Origin: Actinomycetes bacterium
GTDB taxonomy: Bacteria > Actinomycetota > Coriobacteriia > Coriobacteriales > Eggerthellaceae
Length of the DNA stretch: 64,000 nt
Reading direction: 5' to 3'
NCBI GenBank assembly: GCA_023394615.1
Contig: JAEXAI010000016.1
Span: forward strand, 62,001-126,000
Positions 1 through 8,886 of this stretch are shown here, in pieces. The translations under genes and the position numbers were made by a program. Under the pieces are notes generated by a model. It saw nothing but the letters and a program-made list of their open reading frames with translations. It did not search any database and was not told the DNA's origin. How positions within the stretch are numbered: the stretch's first letter is position 1; the number at the start of each line of letters is the position of its first letter.

Positions 1-459
1 GAGAGGATGTGTGGGCAACATCGCGTCAGAGAGCACGTCGTAGATCTTGTCATCGGGAGTGTCTTCGCTGCGTGCGATTTCCTCCAACACCACTTCACGC
101 TCCGGATCGATGGTCTCTTGCGAGAAACTGGAATTGTTCACCATGTCGGCTAGCATCTCGAGCGCTCGATCCAACTTGTCGTCTACAAACCGTGCGTAAT
201 AGCACGTGTATTCCTTGCTGGTAAACGCATTCAGCTCTGCTCCCAAGCTGTCGAACTGTTGGCTGATTTCAAGTGCACTGCGCGTTGGCGTCCCCTTGAA
301 CATCATATGTTCCATGAAATGTGTCAGTCCTGCTTGGTCGGCTCGCTCATCGCGACTGCCCACATTAAACCAAATACCCAAAGAAACGCTGCGCACATCC
401 GGCATGCGTTCCGTTATCACCGTCAAGCCGTTTCCGAGCGTCGTTTTCTCGTAAAACAT
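1..459 (-). CDS. M16 (insulinase-type) zinc metallopeptidase, N-terminal part
   Basis: Translating the minus strand from the ATG at 459 gives an open frame to the window edge, so only the first 153 residues are visible. The inverted zinc motif of the M16 family, HFMEH (HxxEH), lies near residue 52, after a GNGLTVITE-type start and a SVSLGIWFNVGSRDE segment typical of these peptidases. Members degrade peptides in the cytoplasm or process exported ones. An AAAGG Shine-Dalgarno sequence lies six bases before the ATG. In many Gram-positive genomes an M16 gene follows rpsO-pnp. Here it lies on the same strand downstream of pnp, but a TetR gene and a radical SAM gene separate them. The C-terminal half, including the third zinc ligand, is outside the window. 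Confidence 0.9.
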   Translation of the reverse strand, partial: MFYEKTTLGNGLTVITERMPDVRSVSLGIWFNVGSRDERADQAGLTHFMEHMMFKGTPTRSALEISQQFDSLGAELNAFTSKEYTCYYARFVDDKLDRALEMLADMVNNSSFSQETIDPEREVVLEEIARSEDTPDDKIYDVLSDAMLPTHPL

Positions 460-640
460 CGCAAGCCTTTCTGATTTCTTCAATTTCTGTACATACTTCA
501 TATTGTGTCTCGAGCCATAATACTCGCTCTATGCAGGGATTTTCTGGATTCCTTACAAAATCGAAGAACTGATTATTTCCTCTTGCGGAGCATTTGCCTA
601 GGATAAATACCAATATCCGATACGAATGGGGGCATTACCT

Positions 641-2002
641 ATGAGTTTCACCGATTCAGCTAAGCGCTATGGACTGAATAAAGTCTATGGCTATTTGGAA
701 AAAGACCCACGATCCAACCTTCCCAAGGTCATGGATTTCGTTGACAAAGTCACACCGGGCGACATGATGAAATCGCAGCGCGACACGTTCCGCCGCGTTA
801 TCAACGATCCCGACAACAACTGGAACCAAATGATATGCAGCCTGTGGGATGATATCGATTCCCGCGTACTGCAGGCAGCTTTCCAGAACTTCATCCTCAA
901 TGGCAGCCTTTCCGGTTGGGAGCGCCAGGAGGAGATGCGCAAAAAATACGACTGCAACATCCCTTGGGCTATTCTGCTCGATCCCACCAGCGCCTGCAAC
1001 AAACATTGCCTAGGCTGCTGGGCCGGCGAGTACGGCAACAAACTCAACCTTACCTTCGATGAGATTGACAGCATCATCCAACAGGGCAAGGAATTGGGCA
1101 CCTACGTCTATATCTACACCGGCGGCGAGCCGCTCATGCGCAAAAAGGACCTCATCGCTATCGCCAACAAGCACAATGACTGCGAGTTTCTGTGCTTCAC
1201 CAACGGTACGCTCATCGACGATGATCTCTGCGACGAGATGCTGCGCGTGGCAAACTTCATCCCCATCATCAGCGTTGAGGGATTCGAGAGCGACACCGAC
1301 TTCCGTCGTGGTGAGGGTACCTACAAGCAAGTTGTCGATGCCATGACTCTGATGCGCGAAAAACGTTTGGCGTATGGCATCAGCTGCTGCTATACCGCCA
1401 AAAACGTCGACACCATCGGCAGTGAAGAGTACTTCGACTGGATGGTGAACATGGGCGCGAAGTTCTGCTGGTTCTTCAGCTACATGCCTGTGGGTGCCGA
1501 TGCCGATACGAGCCTTATCACCAAGCCCGAACAGCGCGAGTTCATGTATCATCAGGTTCGCAAGTTCCGCAACGAGAAAATGCTGTTCACGCTTGACTTC
1601 TTCAATGATGGCGAGTACGTGGGCGGCTGCATTGCCGGTGGACGCCGTTATCTGCACATCAATGCGAACGGCGACGTTGACCCGTGCGTGTTCATGCATT
1701 ATTCCGACAGCAACATCCGTGAGAAAACCCTGCTGGAATGCCTGCAAGGACCGCTGTTTACGGCGTATCACAACAATCAGCCCTTCAACCAGAACATGCT
1801 GCGTCCTTGCCCTGTGCTCGACAACCCGGGCCGCCTGACCGATATGGTCAACGAAACCGGCGCACATTCCACCGAAATCCTGAGGCCTGAGAAAGTGGAA
1901 GACTACTCAGCCCGTTGCGAAGAAATCGCTGTGGAATGGAAACCCCGCGCCGACCGCTTGTGGGCCTCGAAATACCACAACCCGGCACTTTTGGTAAAGT
2001 AG
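641..2002 (+). CDS. radical SAM protein with SPASM-like C-terminus, function unknown
   Basis: The protein has 453 residues when begun at the ATG at 641, which has GGGGG at a usable distance. An in-frame ATG at 626 would add five residues. The cluster motif CNKHCLGC (C119, C123, C126) is the CxxxCxxC that binds the 4Fe-4S cluster cleaving S-adenosylmethionine. It is followed by GGEP, the usual methionine-binding motif. Cysteines near the C-terminus (GGC, DPC, RPC) suggest auxiliary cluster ligands as in SPASM domains. An N-terminal region of about 100 residues precedes the radical SAM barrel. The substrate cannot be read from the sequence. The gene stands alone, is followed at once by a strong terminator, and faces a TetR gene that may be its regulator. 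Confidence 0.85.
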   Translation: MSFTDSAKRYGLNKVYGYLEKDPRSNLPKVMDFVDKVTPGDMMKSQRDTFRRVINDPDNNWNQMICSLWDDIDSRVLQAAFQNFILNGSLSGWERQEEMRKKYDCNIPWAILLDPTSACNKHCLGCWAGEYGNKLNLTFDEIDSIIQQGKELGTYVYIYTGGEPLMRKKDLIAIANKHNDCEFLCFTNGTLIDDDLCDEMLRVANFIPIISVEGFESDTDFRRGEGTYKQVVDAMTLMREKRLAYGISCCYTAKNVDTIGSEEYFDWMVNMGAKFCWFFSYMPVGADADTSLITKPEQREFMYHQVRKFRNEKMLFTLDFFNDGEYVGGCIAGGRRYLHINANGDVDPCVFMHYSDSNIREKTLLECLQGPLFTAYHNNQPFNQNMLRPCPVLDNPGRLTDMVNETGAHSTEILRPEKVEDYSARCEEIAVEWKPRADRLWASKYHNPALLVK

Positions 2003-2029
2003 CCTCTTTGTCCGGACAGAGAAAAGCAA

Positions 2030-2060
2030 GCCCCGCATCACCAACGATGCGGGGCTTTTT
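2030..2060 (+). terminator. Rho-independent terminator of the radical SAM gene
   Basis: A perfect 10-bp stem, GCCCCGCATC / GATGCGGGGC, with a six-base loop is followed by TTTTT. It starts 28 bases after the stop codon of the radical SAM gene. Confidence 0.95.
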
Positions 2061-2144
2061 ATAGCAAAACTCATACAGGAGGTACATCGCAATCCATTAA
2101 ACCGAAAGGCGCATTGACGATGGCCCAAATGGCACAGGAATGGA

Positions 2145-2675
2145 CTACATTATTTGTTGTTTCACCAATCGGTCGAACCGCTCGATATAGTCACTCGCAT
2201 CGATTTCGAAATCATGATCGAACCAGCTGTCAATCAGCCCTGTCATGCAATATGTCATTAATGTAGTGAGAAAGCGTCGGTCGCCCTGATCGAACTTCTC
2301 GCATTCAGGGTCATTTTCGACGCATTGTTCAACCAGATCGAAAAGCACTTTCGAAAATGTTTTGTCCAGCATTCCCCGATCGAGGTGCTGATAATTGTCC
2401 ACGAAGTTCGCCCTGTTGTTCTCGGTCATATCGACGACGGTCTCGGAAAGGAAACGCCACGCATCGCTTGCGTGTACCACACTCTCCAAATTCTTGAAAT
2501 AATCCCGATAGACCCAATCAACCAGATCATATATATCTTTGAAGTGGTAGTAGAACGTCATGCGGGAGACGCCCGCGCGTTCAACCACATCCTTCACCGT
2601 GATGGTTTGAGAACCGCCTTCGTCGAGAATGCTCTTATAGGCCGCTGCGATGGTCTTTTTCGTGTTGTCGGCCAC
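2145..2675 (-). CDS. TetR/AcrR family transcriptional regulator
   Basis: The N-terminal region has the TetR helix-turn-helix pattern: TITVKDVVERAGVSRMTFYYHF, split here as VERAGVSRMTFYYHF around residues 30-45. The remaining part is the helical ligand-binding domain. I chose the GTG at 2675 because AAGGAGG lies nine bases upstream. The longer reading from an ATG at 2708 would put that Shine-Dalgarno sequence inside the coding region. The length, 176 residues, is normal for the family. The gene is convergent with the radical SAM gene and lies downstream of pnp, separated by a hairpin terminator and its own AT-rich promoter region. A palindrome in that region is a likely autoregulatory operator. 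The ligand is unknown. Confidence 0.88.
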   Translation of the reverse strand: MADNTKKTIAAAYKSILDEGGSQTITVKDVVERAGVSRMTFYYHFKDIYDLVDWVYRDYFKNLESVVHASDAWRFLSETVVDMTENNRANFVDNYQHLDRGMLDKTFSKVLFDLVEQCVENDPECEKFDQGDRRFLTTLMTYCMTGLIDSWFDHDFEIDASDYIERFDRLVKQQIM

Positions 2676-2772
2676 GTAAATGTGCCTCCTTGCAAAACCG
2701 TCTGCCAAATAGCGCCGACAGACTTAACTACTCCTGGTAATGTGCGCCTTTTTTGCCTGCCTAAATCAAACA

Positions 2773-2789
2773 AACAAATATCATTTGTT
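2773..2789. promoter_or_regulatory. candidate TetR operator (inverted repeat)
   Basis: AACAAAT-ATC-ATTTGTT is a perfect 7-bp inverted repeat with a three-base centre. It lies about 15 bases downstream (minus strand) of the TATAAT at 2809-2804, so a bound repressor would cover the likely transcription start of the TetR gene. Operator function is inferred. Confidence 0.5.
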
Positions 2790-2803
2790 CAATTGATATA
2801 ACT

Positions 2804-2809
2804 ATTATA
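2804..2809 (-). promoter_or_regulatory. -10 element of the TetR gene
   Basis: The minus strand reads TATAAT here, in an AT-rich stretch about 130 bases before the GTG start. No convincing -35 hexamer is seen at the standard distance. Confidence 0.5.
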
Positions 2810-2893
2810 TCTTTTATTTGCTCCAAAAGAACCGACTTGTTGCATACCGGCACCATTTTATCGGTAGATACCTGTGGTGATAAGGCAAAATAG

Positions 2894-2923
2894 GCAAACG
2901 GGACCCTTACAGGTCCCGTTTGC
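2894..2923 (-). terminator. hairpin at the 3' end of pnp
   Basis: A perfect 12-bp stem, GCAAACGGGACC / GGTCCCGTTTGC, has a six-base loop and lies 28 bases after the pnp stop. The bases after it on the minus strand (CTATTTTGCC) are a weak T tract, so this may be a terminator or a 3' RNA-stabilising hairpin. Confidence 0.7.
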
Positions 2924-2950
2924 TCATTACACGTTTAAGCGAAAATAGGC

Positions 2951-5167
2951 TTAGCGGTCCTCGTGATGACGGTTGCGCGGTTTGCGATGATCGCCGTTGC
3001 GGTTTCCGCCTTGGTCACCCGGACGGCGAGGATTGCTGTTGCCGCCTTCGCGATCGCGGCGCGGACGGGCCGAGCCTTCCGGCGCGTCAGGCTTGTCTAC
3101 GCGATCGAGGCTGATCTTGCCGTTGTCGCCAACTTCGATGACCTCGACCTTCACCGTATCGCCCAAGTTCAGCACGTCTTCCACTTTGCCTACGCGACCA
3201 TTGGCCATGCGGCTGATATGCAGAAGTCCGTCTTTGCCGGGAGTGAGTTTGATGAATGCTCCGAAGTCCTTGATACCGACAACTTCGCCATCATAGACCT
3301 CGCCGACTTCGGGCTCTTTGACGATGCCCAAAATAGCAGCCTTGGCAGCTTCGCCTGCTGGGCCTTCCACGGCAGCGATATGTACGGTGCCATCTTCTTC
3401 AATCTCGATGGTAGCACCGGTCTCGTCCTGCAGACCGCGAATGACCTTGCCACCAGAACCAATGACGTCTCGGATTTTGTCAACGGGAATATGGATGGTC
3501 TCGATGCGCGGTGCGAACTGAGAGAGTTCGGGACGTGGCTCGGAGATTTCGGTCAGCATTGCGTTGAGGATGAAGTGACGCCCTTCTTTGGCCTGTGCAA
3601 GCGCGCGGCCGAGGATTTCAGTGGACAGGCCCTTTGCCTTGTTGTCCATCTGCAACGCAGTAATGCCTGCTTCGGTGCCGGTTACCTTGAAGTCCATGTC
3701 TCCCAAAAAGTCCTCAAGGCCTTGGATGTCAGAGAGAATAACGACGTCGTCGCCTTCCTTTATGAGGCCCATGGCTATACCGGAAACCGGTGCTTTGATG
3801 GGCACGCCGGCATCCATCAAAGCCAAAGTCGAGCCGCAGGTGGAAGCCATCGAGCTGGAACCGTTTGATTCCAAGATCTCAGATACGACGCGGATGCTGT
3901 AGGGGAACTCGTCCTCATCGGGCAGCACTGGCAAAATCGCACGTTCAGCCAAAGCACCATGGCCCACTTCACGGCGTTTCGGTGCACCCATGCGACCGAC
4001 TTCACCGGTGCAATAGGGTGGGAAATTGTATTGGTGCATATAGCGTTTGCCCTCGGCCGGATCGATGGTATCGAGGCGCTGCGCATCGCGCAAGGTGCCT
4101 AGCGTGCATACCGAAAGAGCCTGGGTCTGACCACGCTGGAACAGGCCGGAACCATGCACGCGGGGCAGATAACCCGGACGGATGTAGAGTGGACGAATCT
4201 CATTGGCCACACGGCCATCGGCGCGCTCGCCAGTCTCTATGACCATTTTGCGCATGGCATGTTTTTCAAGTGCCTTGCAAGCCGCGGAGATGTCGCTGCC
4301 CCACGCCCCACGCTCTTCATCAGTGAAATCGTTCTGCTTGATAGAATCCTTCAAAGCCTCAATCTTGGCGATGCGGGAAGCTTTGTCGGCATCGTGCAGA
4401 GCAGCAGACATATCGTCGAAGTGCGCATCGACGCGCTCGGCGATGCTGGGGTCGGCCTGATGCAGCTTGTACTCCATAGGCTCGGGATTCACCCTTGTCA
4501 GGAAACGGGACTGGGCTTCGCAAAATTTCGCGATAGCTTCTTGACCGAAGTTCATGGCGGCCAGCATGTCCTCTTCGCTGATTTCCTTTGCTCCAGCTTC
4601 CACCATGCTGATATAGTCGGCGGTACCGGCTATGGTCAACTCGACGTCGCTGGTCTCTTGCTCCTCATAGGTGGGGTTAACGATGAAATCGCCGGTTTCC
4701 GTATTGCGAGCCACACGCACGCAAGCGGCCGGGCCGTCAAAGGGGGCACCAGCAACCAGAAGCGCTGCTGAAGCGCCGTTTACGCAGATGCAGTCGGGCG
4801 GATTCTGTCCGTCCACCACAAACGTGGTAGCCACAACGTGCACTTCCTGCTTGAATCCATCGGGAAAACCCGGACGGATGGGGCGGTCTATCATGCGTGC
4901 AGTCAGCGTACCCTTTTCGCTCGGGCGCGCTTCACGCTTGAGGTACCCGCCGGGAATACGGCCGACGGCGTACATCTTTTCCATGAAGTCGACGGTCAGC
5001 GGGAAAAAGTCATAATCCTTTTCCTGTTTGCTGACGACAGCAGTGATGAGGCAGGTTGTGTCGCCCTGAGTGACTAAAACAGCCCCTGAAGCCTGTTTGG
5101 CCAGCTCGCCCGTCTCGATGCGGTACTGTTTTCCGTACAGCTCGAATTCTTCAACGATTTTTTCCAT
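2951..5167 (-). CDS. pnp: polyribonucleotide nucleotidyltransferase (PNPase)
   Basis: PNPase degrades RNA 3' to 5' using phosphate and is a core of the RNA degradosome. The 738-residue protein has two RNase PH-like domains, a KH domain with the IGSGGK loop near residues 569-574, and an S1 domain near 622-687 (DFGAFIKLTPGKDGLLHISR region). After S1 comes a hydrophilic tail of about 50 residues rich in Arg, Gly, Asn and His. Such basic tails bind RNA or partner proteins. I start at the ATG at 5167 because the family signature MEKIVEEFELYGK begins there. The open frame continues upstream to 5305 but with non-conserved sequence. The gene follows rpsO, and a terminator-like hairpin sits between the two, so some pnp mRNA probably depends on read-through. 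Confidence 0.97.
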   Translation of the reverse strand: MEKIVEEFELYGKQYRIETGELAKQASGAVLVTQGDTTCLITAVVSKQEKDYDFFPLTVDFMEKMYAVGRIPGGYLKREARPSEKGTLTARMIDRPIRPGFPDGFKQEVHVVATTFVVDGQNPPDCICVNGASAALLVAGAPFDGPAACVRVARNTETGDFIVNPTYEEQETSDVELTIAGTADYISMVEAGAKEISEEDMLAAMNFGQEAIAKFCEAQSRFLTRVNPEPMEYKLHQADPSIAERVDAHFDDMSAALHDADKASRIAKIEALKDSIKQNDFTDEERGAWGSDISAACKALEKHAMRKMVIETGERADGRVANEIRPLYIRPGYLPRVHGSGLFQRGQTQALSVCTLGTLRDAQRLDTIDPAEGKRYMHQYNFPPYCTGEVGRMGAPKRREVGHGALAERAILPVLPDEDEFPYSIRVVSEILESNGSSSMASTCGSTLALMDAGVPIKAPVSGIAMGLIKEGDDVVILSDIQGLEDFLGDMDFKVTGTEAGITALQMDNKAKGLSTEILGRALAQAKEGRHFILNAMLTEISEPRPELSQFAPRIETIHIPVDKIRDVIGSGGKVIRGLQDETGATIEIEEDGTVHIAAVEGPAGEAAKAAILGIVKEPEVGEVYDGEVVGIKDFGAFIKLTPGKDGLLHISRMANGRVGKVEDVLNLGDTVKVEVIEVGDNGKISLDRVDKPDAPEGSARPRRDREGGNSNPRRPGDQGGNRNGDHRKPRNRHHEDR

Positions 5168-5370
5168 ATGTGATACTTTCTCTTTCTTCCACGCCCTATT
5201 GCGCGAAGCTTCTTCGCGGCGGACTTCACGTATTCCGCTCACACGAGCAAGCGCACCCTGCACGCTCGACCGCTCACCCCGACTTGCTTTTTCATCGGAG
5301 CGCATTTGCTGTCTCAGCAGTTAATCAGCTGAAACGTTACTCGTGTCCAGACGATTTCGCCCGAACATAT

Positions 5371-5392
5371 ACAAAAGCCCGCCGAAGCGGGC
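5371..5392 (-). terminator. UUCG-loop terminator between rpsO and pnp
   Basis: On the minus strand GCCCGC-TTCG-GCGGGC is followed by TTTTG. It is a compact hairpin with a stable tetraloop, 7 bases after the rpsO stop. It would make rpsO mRNA end ahead of pnp, with partial read-through. Confidence 0.85.
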
Positions 5393-5398
5393 AGTTGC

Positions 5399-5686
5399 TT
5401 AAATGTTGTCGCGAATGCCGAGTTTCTTGATGAGCGTTCGGTACTCTTCGATATCGCGATTCTTGATATATTTCAGAAGGCCACGGCGTTTGCCGATGAG
5501 CATCATCAGACCACGACGGGTGTGATTATCCTTTTTGTGGCTCTTCAGGTGCTCGGTTAGATTGCGGATGCGCTCGCTCATGATAGCGACCTGCACCTGA
5601 GCGCTTCCCGAATCGTTTTCGTCTTTGCCGAATTCTTTCATGAGCTCGGCGACGCGTTCTTTGGAAATGCTGTACTTATTAGCCAT
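5399..5686 (-). CDS. rpsO: 30S ribosomal protein S15
   Basis: S15 binds 16S rRNA and helps assemble the platform of the small subunit. The 95-residue protein shows the conserved GSAQVQVAIMSERI and LKSHKKDNHTRRGL segments and an RRGLLKYI core. The ATG at 5686 is chosen because it begins the usual MANKYSISKE start and has AAAGGTGGG before it. Eight extra codons upstream are not conserved. The gene is first in the rpsO-pnp pair. A TATACT at 5844-5839 on the minus strand is a possible -10 element. Confidence 0.97.
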   Translation of the reverse strand: MANKYSISKERVAELMKEFGKDENDSGSAQVQVAIMSERIRNLTEHLKSHKKDNHTRRGLMMLIGKRRGLLKYIKNRDIEEYRTLIKKLGIRDNI

Positions 5687-5838
5687 GATTCCCACCTTTC
5701 CCTGCGGCATAAACCGCTACTGTGCGATGCTTCGGCATGTAAGCCGGCATCATGCGTTACGCTTTCTGCTGGGTAGGCAAGCAAGTGGTGCATGCGAACC
5801 AAGACGAAAGACGACCGCCCCTTTAGGCAGCGTTAGCC

Positions 5839-5844
5839 AGTATA
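5839..5844 (-). promoter_or_regulatory. possible -10 element of rpsO
   Basis: The minus strand reads TATACT here, about 150 bases before the rpsO start. The -35 region is not convincing. A 7-bp inverted repeat, AAACGCT / AGCGTTT (5879-5901), lies between this site and the divergent gene at 5952. Confidence 0.35.
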
Positions 5845-5951
5845 GCGCGAATGCCCCTCACGTGCGTATGCATGCGCAAAACGCTCACAACGTAAGCGTT
5901 TGAGAAGCTTTCTTGCTATTATGGCAGAGGTGAGATGTTGGAGGCGATGAC

Positions 5952-6698
5952 GTGGACGGTTTCTTCTCTCCGTTGCAAAACTTTCCGGAATACTCCGGTT
6001 TCAATATCGGCAGCCCGCTGCACTTCGCTTATCTAACCTATTGCGCGGTTCTCATCGTTTTTTTGGTAATGCTCTACCGGCATCTACCCGCGGACAGCAC
6101 AAAGCATGGGGCGCGACAAAAAATGCTGGTTATCGTCTCCTGTTGCGCGTTGGGCATGAAAGCCATCGAGGCCGTTATCGCCATAGTCGAAGGTGTGTAT
6201 TACGTAGCTTGGTGGCCATTGCACTCCTGCGATATCTGCCTGTTTCTGCTGGTAATCTACGCCTTTGCGCATACCGATTTCGTGGGTGAAGTGCTGTATT
6301 GCCTCGGGCTTCCAGGCGCGTTGATGGGTCTGGTATTCGCGGATTGGATCAAACGCTCCCCCGATCTGAACTTTTTCTGCATCTGCGATTTCAGCGAACA
6401 TGCGTTGGTAGTGGCGTTTGTGCTGATGCTCATTGTCTCTGGTGATTTCACGCCGAAGCTGAAAAGCATGTGGAAGCCTCTGGTCTTCACTGTGGTCTGC
6501 GCATCCGCAGCCCGCATCTTCAATGGGTATTTCGAGACAAACTTCTGGTTTGTGAGCAACCCATCACCGGGAAGCCCGCTCGTTGACCTTGCGAACATGT
6601 TCGGCAATCCAGGGTATTTGGCACCATTCGCCTTTTTGGTGGTATGCGTATGGTTGTGTATGTATCTGCCGTGGGAGATCGCCCGCAGGCGACGCTGA
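5952..6698 (+). CDS. YwaF/TMEM164-family integral membrane protein
   Basis: The 248-residue protein has about six hydrophobic segments. It carries the family landmarks WPLHSCDI in the middle and NPSPGSPLVDL near the last membrane segment, which I recognise from the YwaF group (TIGR02206-like), related to eukaryotic TMEM164. Human TMEM164 has been described as an acyltransferase acting on lipids. The role of bacterial YwaF is not established. The start is GTG with GGAGG seven bases upstream. The gene is divergent from rpsO and is followed after a short gap by a TSCPD protein on the same strand. Confidence 0.8.
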   Translation: MDGFFSPLQNFPEYSGFNIGSPLHFAYLTYCAVLIVFLVMLYRHLPADSTKHGARQKMLVIVSCCALGMKAIEAVIAIVEGVYYVAWWPLHSCDICLFLLVIYAFAHTDFVGEVLYCLGLPGALMGLVFADWIKRSPDLNFFCICDFSEHALVVAFVLMLIVSGDFTPKLKSMWKPLVFTVVCASAARIFNGYFETNFWFVSNPSPGSPLVDLANMFGNPGYLAPFAFLVVCVWLCMYLPWEIARRRR

Positions 6699-6710
6699 GG
6701 CCCTCACCGA

Positions 6711-6739
6711 AAATTTCCTTATCTTGACATAAGGAATTT
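6711..6739. repeat. inverted repeat after the YwaF-like gene
   Basis: AAATTTCCTTAT and ATAAGGAATTT flank CTTGAC, giving a stem with one bulge, 12 bases after the stop codon. There is no T tract. The centre contains TTGACA, so it may be an operator over the promoter of the next gene rather than a terminator. Confidence 0.4.
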
Positions 6740-6876
6740 GTGAACAGAATTGAGCGAATCCTGTAAAACGTTTACTCTTGGCCTGATAAATGAAAAGAGC
6801 GCCTACAAGAAATAGGCACCACGTCGCACTTATGGGTACCGTGCATGTGCGACTTTGGGGAATCGATTGGACGAGC

Positions 6877-7131
6877 ATGTACACATATAAAACCAATGGC
6901 GTTTGCAGCAAAGCTATTCACGTTGATTTGAATGGCAACCGCATCGATCATGTGGATTTCATCGGGGGCTGCGACGGAAATCTCAAAGCCATCTCGAAAT
7001 TGGTCGAAGGCAAAAGCGTTGATGAGGTGTCAGGCCTGCTCACAGGAGTGACGTGCGGCAGGAAAACCACCAGCTGCGCCGATCAATTGGTTTGCGCATT
7101 GCATGAGGCGCAGGCGCACCGCGCACAGTAG
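6877..7131 (+). CDS. TSCPD-domain small protein (TIGR03905-like)
   Basis: This is an 84-residue protein starting MYTYKTNGVCSKAI and ending with a Cys-rich part, TCGRKTTSCADQL. That matches the stand-alone TSCPD domain, which otherwise occurs at the C-terminus of some B12-dependent ribonucleotide reductases. The cysteine pairs suggest metal or thiol chemistry. The ATG at 6877 is chosen because the family sequence begins there; the frame is open back to 6790. Function is unknown. It converges with recO. Confidence 0.85.
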   Translation: MYTYKTNGVCSKAIHVDLNGNRIDHVDFIGGCDGNLKAISKLVEGKSVDEVSGLLTGVTCGRKTTSCADQLVCALHEAQAHRAQ

Positions 7132-7168
7132 GGCACGCCGGATGCAGATTGCACTGCGTTTAATCGAG

Positions 7169-7939
7169 CTAAAAGAGTCCGCATGACATCAGGTAATCGA
7201 GCGCTTTGACGTTCGTACCGAGATTCTGCCTGCACCATCCTCGACACAACTCAAGCACCGAAAAAGATGTGGCAGGTTCCACATGCATGGCTGCGATGTC
7301 ATCGAATGTGGCCTGCATCAGGGCTGAGGCCCATGAACACGTGCGCGCATCTATGAGCATGCAATCCGAGCGACCCCTGCATCTATCGCAAACCGCTCCC
7401 CCATCTGAAAACGAGAAAGCCAGTCCCCCGCTTATCTGTGAGGGATTCAGCGGATTGCCGCATACCGCACATGCATCGAAACTCGGGCGCACACCCAACA
7501 TGCAAAAGAGTTTCAGCAGAAACGCTGCCGTGAATGCCGGACCTTCTTCAGCATCGGCAACCGCCATGTGATCGAGCGCTGAAACCGTCATGTCGAAAAG
7601 CCTTGGCACGGGAAGGTCCTGCTGCGTTGTTTTATCGAGTGCTCCTAAAACAGCCGAAGCAGCAGCAGCACGCACAATGTCTTCGCGCAGGGGCATATGC
7701 GCCGAGACGATGCGAGCCTCGCTTATAATATCCAGGTTCTTGCCGCGCGCGATTAAAACGTCATCCACTGCGAACACGTCCAAACGGGCGGAAAAAGAGT
7801 TCTTCGGTTTGCGAGCACCTTTCGCAACGGCTCGCAACTGTGAGCCGTCATCCTTTAAACACGTGAGGATAAGGTCACTCTCTCCCAGCTTCGTCTTCTT
7901 CAGCACCAGGACGCGACACTTGTACGTCGATGATGGCAT
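7169..7939 (-). CDS. recO: DNA repair protein RecO
   Basis: RecO acts in the RecF pathway, loading RecA onto single-stranded DNA coated by SSB. The 256-residue protein has the N-terminal OB-fold region (KKTKLGESDLILTC) and a zinc site made by CAVCG and CDRC. The era stop TGA overlaps the start region, where GTG (7942) and ATG (7939) are adjacent codons; I take the ATG. This overlap implies translational coupling to era. It is the last gene of the long lepA-recO cluster. Confidence 0.95.
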   Translation of the reverse strand: MPSSTYKCRVLVLKKTKLGESDLILTCLKDDGSQLRAVAKGARKPKNSFSARLDVFAVDDVLIARGKNLDIISEARIVSAHMPLREDIVRAAAASAVLGALDKTTQQDLPVPRLFDMTVSALDHMAVADAEEGPAFTAAFLLKLFCMLGVRPSFDACAVCGNPLNPSQISGGLAFSFSDGGAVCDRCRGRSDCMLIDARTCSWASALMQATFDDIAAMHVEPATSFSVLELCRGWCRQNLGTNVKALDYLMSCGLF

Positions 7940-8850
7940 CACGCGCCTTCGCCGTAGCCAAATCGACGAATCTGATTCAAGTCACGTCGCCAGTTCTTGC
8001 GCACCTTCACATGCAAATCAAGGTAGACCTTGCAGCTCAAAAGCTGTTCTAAATCCTCTCTGGCCTGCACGCCAACTTCTTTCAACGCCCGTCCGCCCTT
8101 ACCGATGACGATGCCCTTCTGCGATTCATGCTCCACATAGATGGTTGCGAAAATGCGCTCCATGTCTTTTTTCTTGTCGTATTCCATCTGATCGACTGCA
8201 ACCCCAATGGCATGGGGCACTTCATCACGAAACGATCGCAAAATCTTTTCCCTTATGAATTCCGCTACGATAACTTCAATGGGCTGGTCGGTTTCCATGT
8301 CATCGGGAAACCACTTCGGGCCCTTCGGCATAAATCCGGCAGCACAGGAAACGAACTCTTCCACGCCCTCTCCGGTCACCGATGAGAGGGTCACTACTGC
8401 ATCCCACTTCATGAATGCGGAAGCGGCCTCTATTTGCTTTTGCACAGTCTGCGCCTCTGCAAGGTCGGTCTTGGTGATGACGAGGATCTTTTTCCCCTTG
8501 GCCGCAGCGATGGTCTTGGCCACCCATTCATCACCTCGCCCGATGGGCTTGGAGGCATCGGCCAAAAACGCGACCGCATCAATACCTTCAAGCGCCTTTA
8601 TCGCGCTTTCGTTTAATTCCTCGCCCAAAACATCATGGGGCTTGTGCAAACCTGGAGTATCAACCATCACCAACTGAAAATCTGGGCGGGTAAGCACGGC
8701 GCGAAACCTGTGGCGTGTCGTTTGTGCCGTCGATGAGGTAATGGCCACCTTTTTGCCCATTATGGCGTTGATGAGGGTGGATTTACCGGCATTCGGACGT
8801 CCAACGAGCGTGATGAAACCTGATTTGAATTCCGTATCGCTAGATTCCAA
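7939..8850 (-). CDS. era: GTPase Era
   Basis: Era binds the 3' end of 16S rRNA and is needed for 30S assembly. The 303-residue protein has a GTPase domain with the P-loop GRPNAGKS (17-24), DTPG, and TKTD as the G4 motif. A C-terminal KH domain carries VIGKGGRALK. The start is a TTG at 8850 with AAGGA about eight bases upstream. The nearby ATG at 8856 is out of frame and meets a stop. Its place between dgkA and recO is common in actinobacteria and firmicutes. Confidence 0.97.
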   Translation of the reverse strand: MESSDTEFKSGFITLVGRPNAGKSTLINAIMGKKVAITSSTAQTTRHRFRAVLTRPDFQLVMVDTPGLHKPHDVLGEELNESAIKALEGIDAVAFLADASKPIGRGDEWVAKTIAAAKGKKILVITKTDLAEAQTVQKQIEAASAFMKWDAVVTLSSVTGEGVEEFVSCAAGFMPKGPKWFPDDMETDQPIEVIVAEFIREKILRSFRDEVPHAIGVAVDQMEYDKKKDMERIFATIYVEHESQKGIVIGKGGRALKEVGVQAREDLEQLLSCKVYLDLHVKVRKNWRRDLNQIRRFGYGEGA

Positions 8851-8886
8851 GATTCATTCCTTGTCTTTGTTCTGTTTGCCTTGCGT

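Noticed and set aside
1010..1867. 285-residue open frame antisense to the radical SAM gene
   Set aside because: It mirrors the codon pattern of the real gene, has no recognisable domain and no good ribosome site.
2963..3868. 301-residue open frame antisense to pnp
   Set aside because: Lies fully inside the conserved PNPase gene; no domain features.
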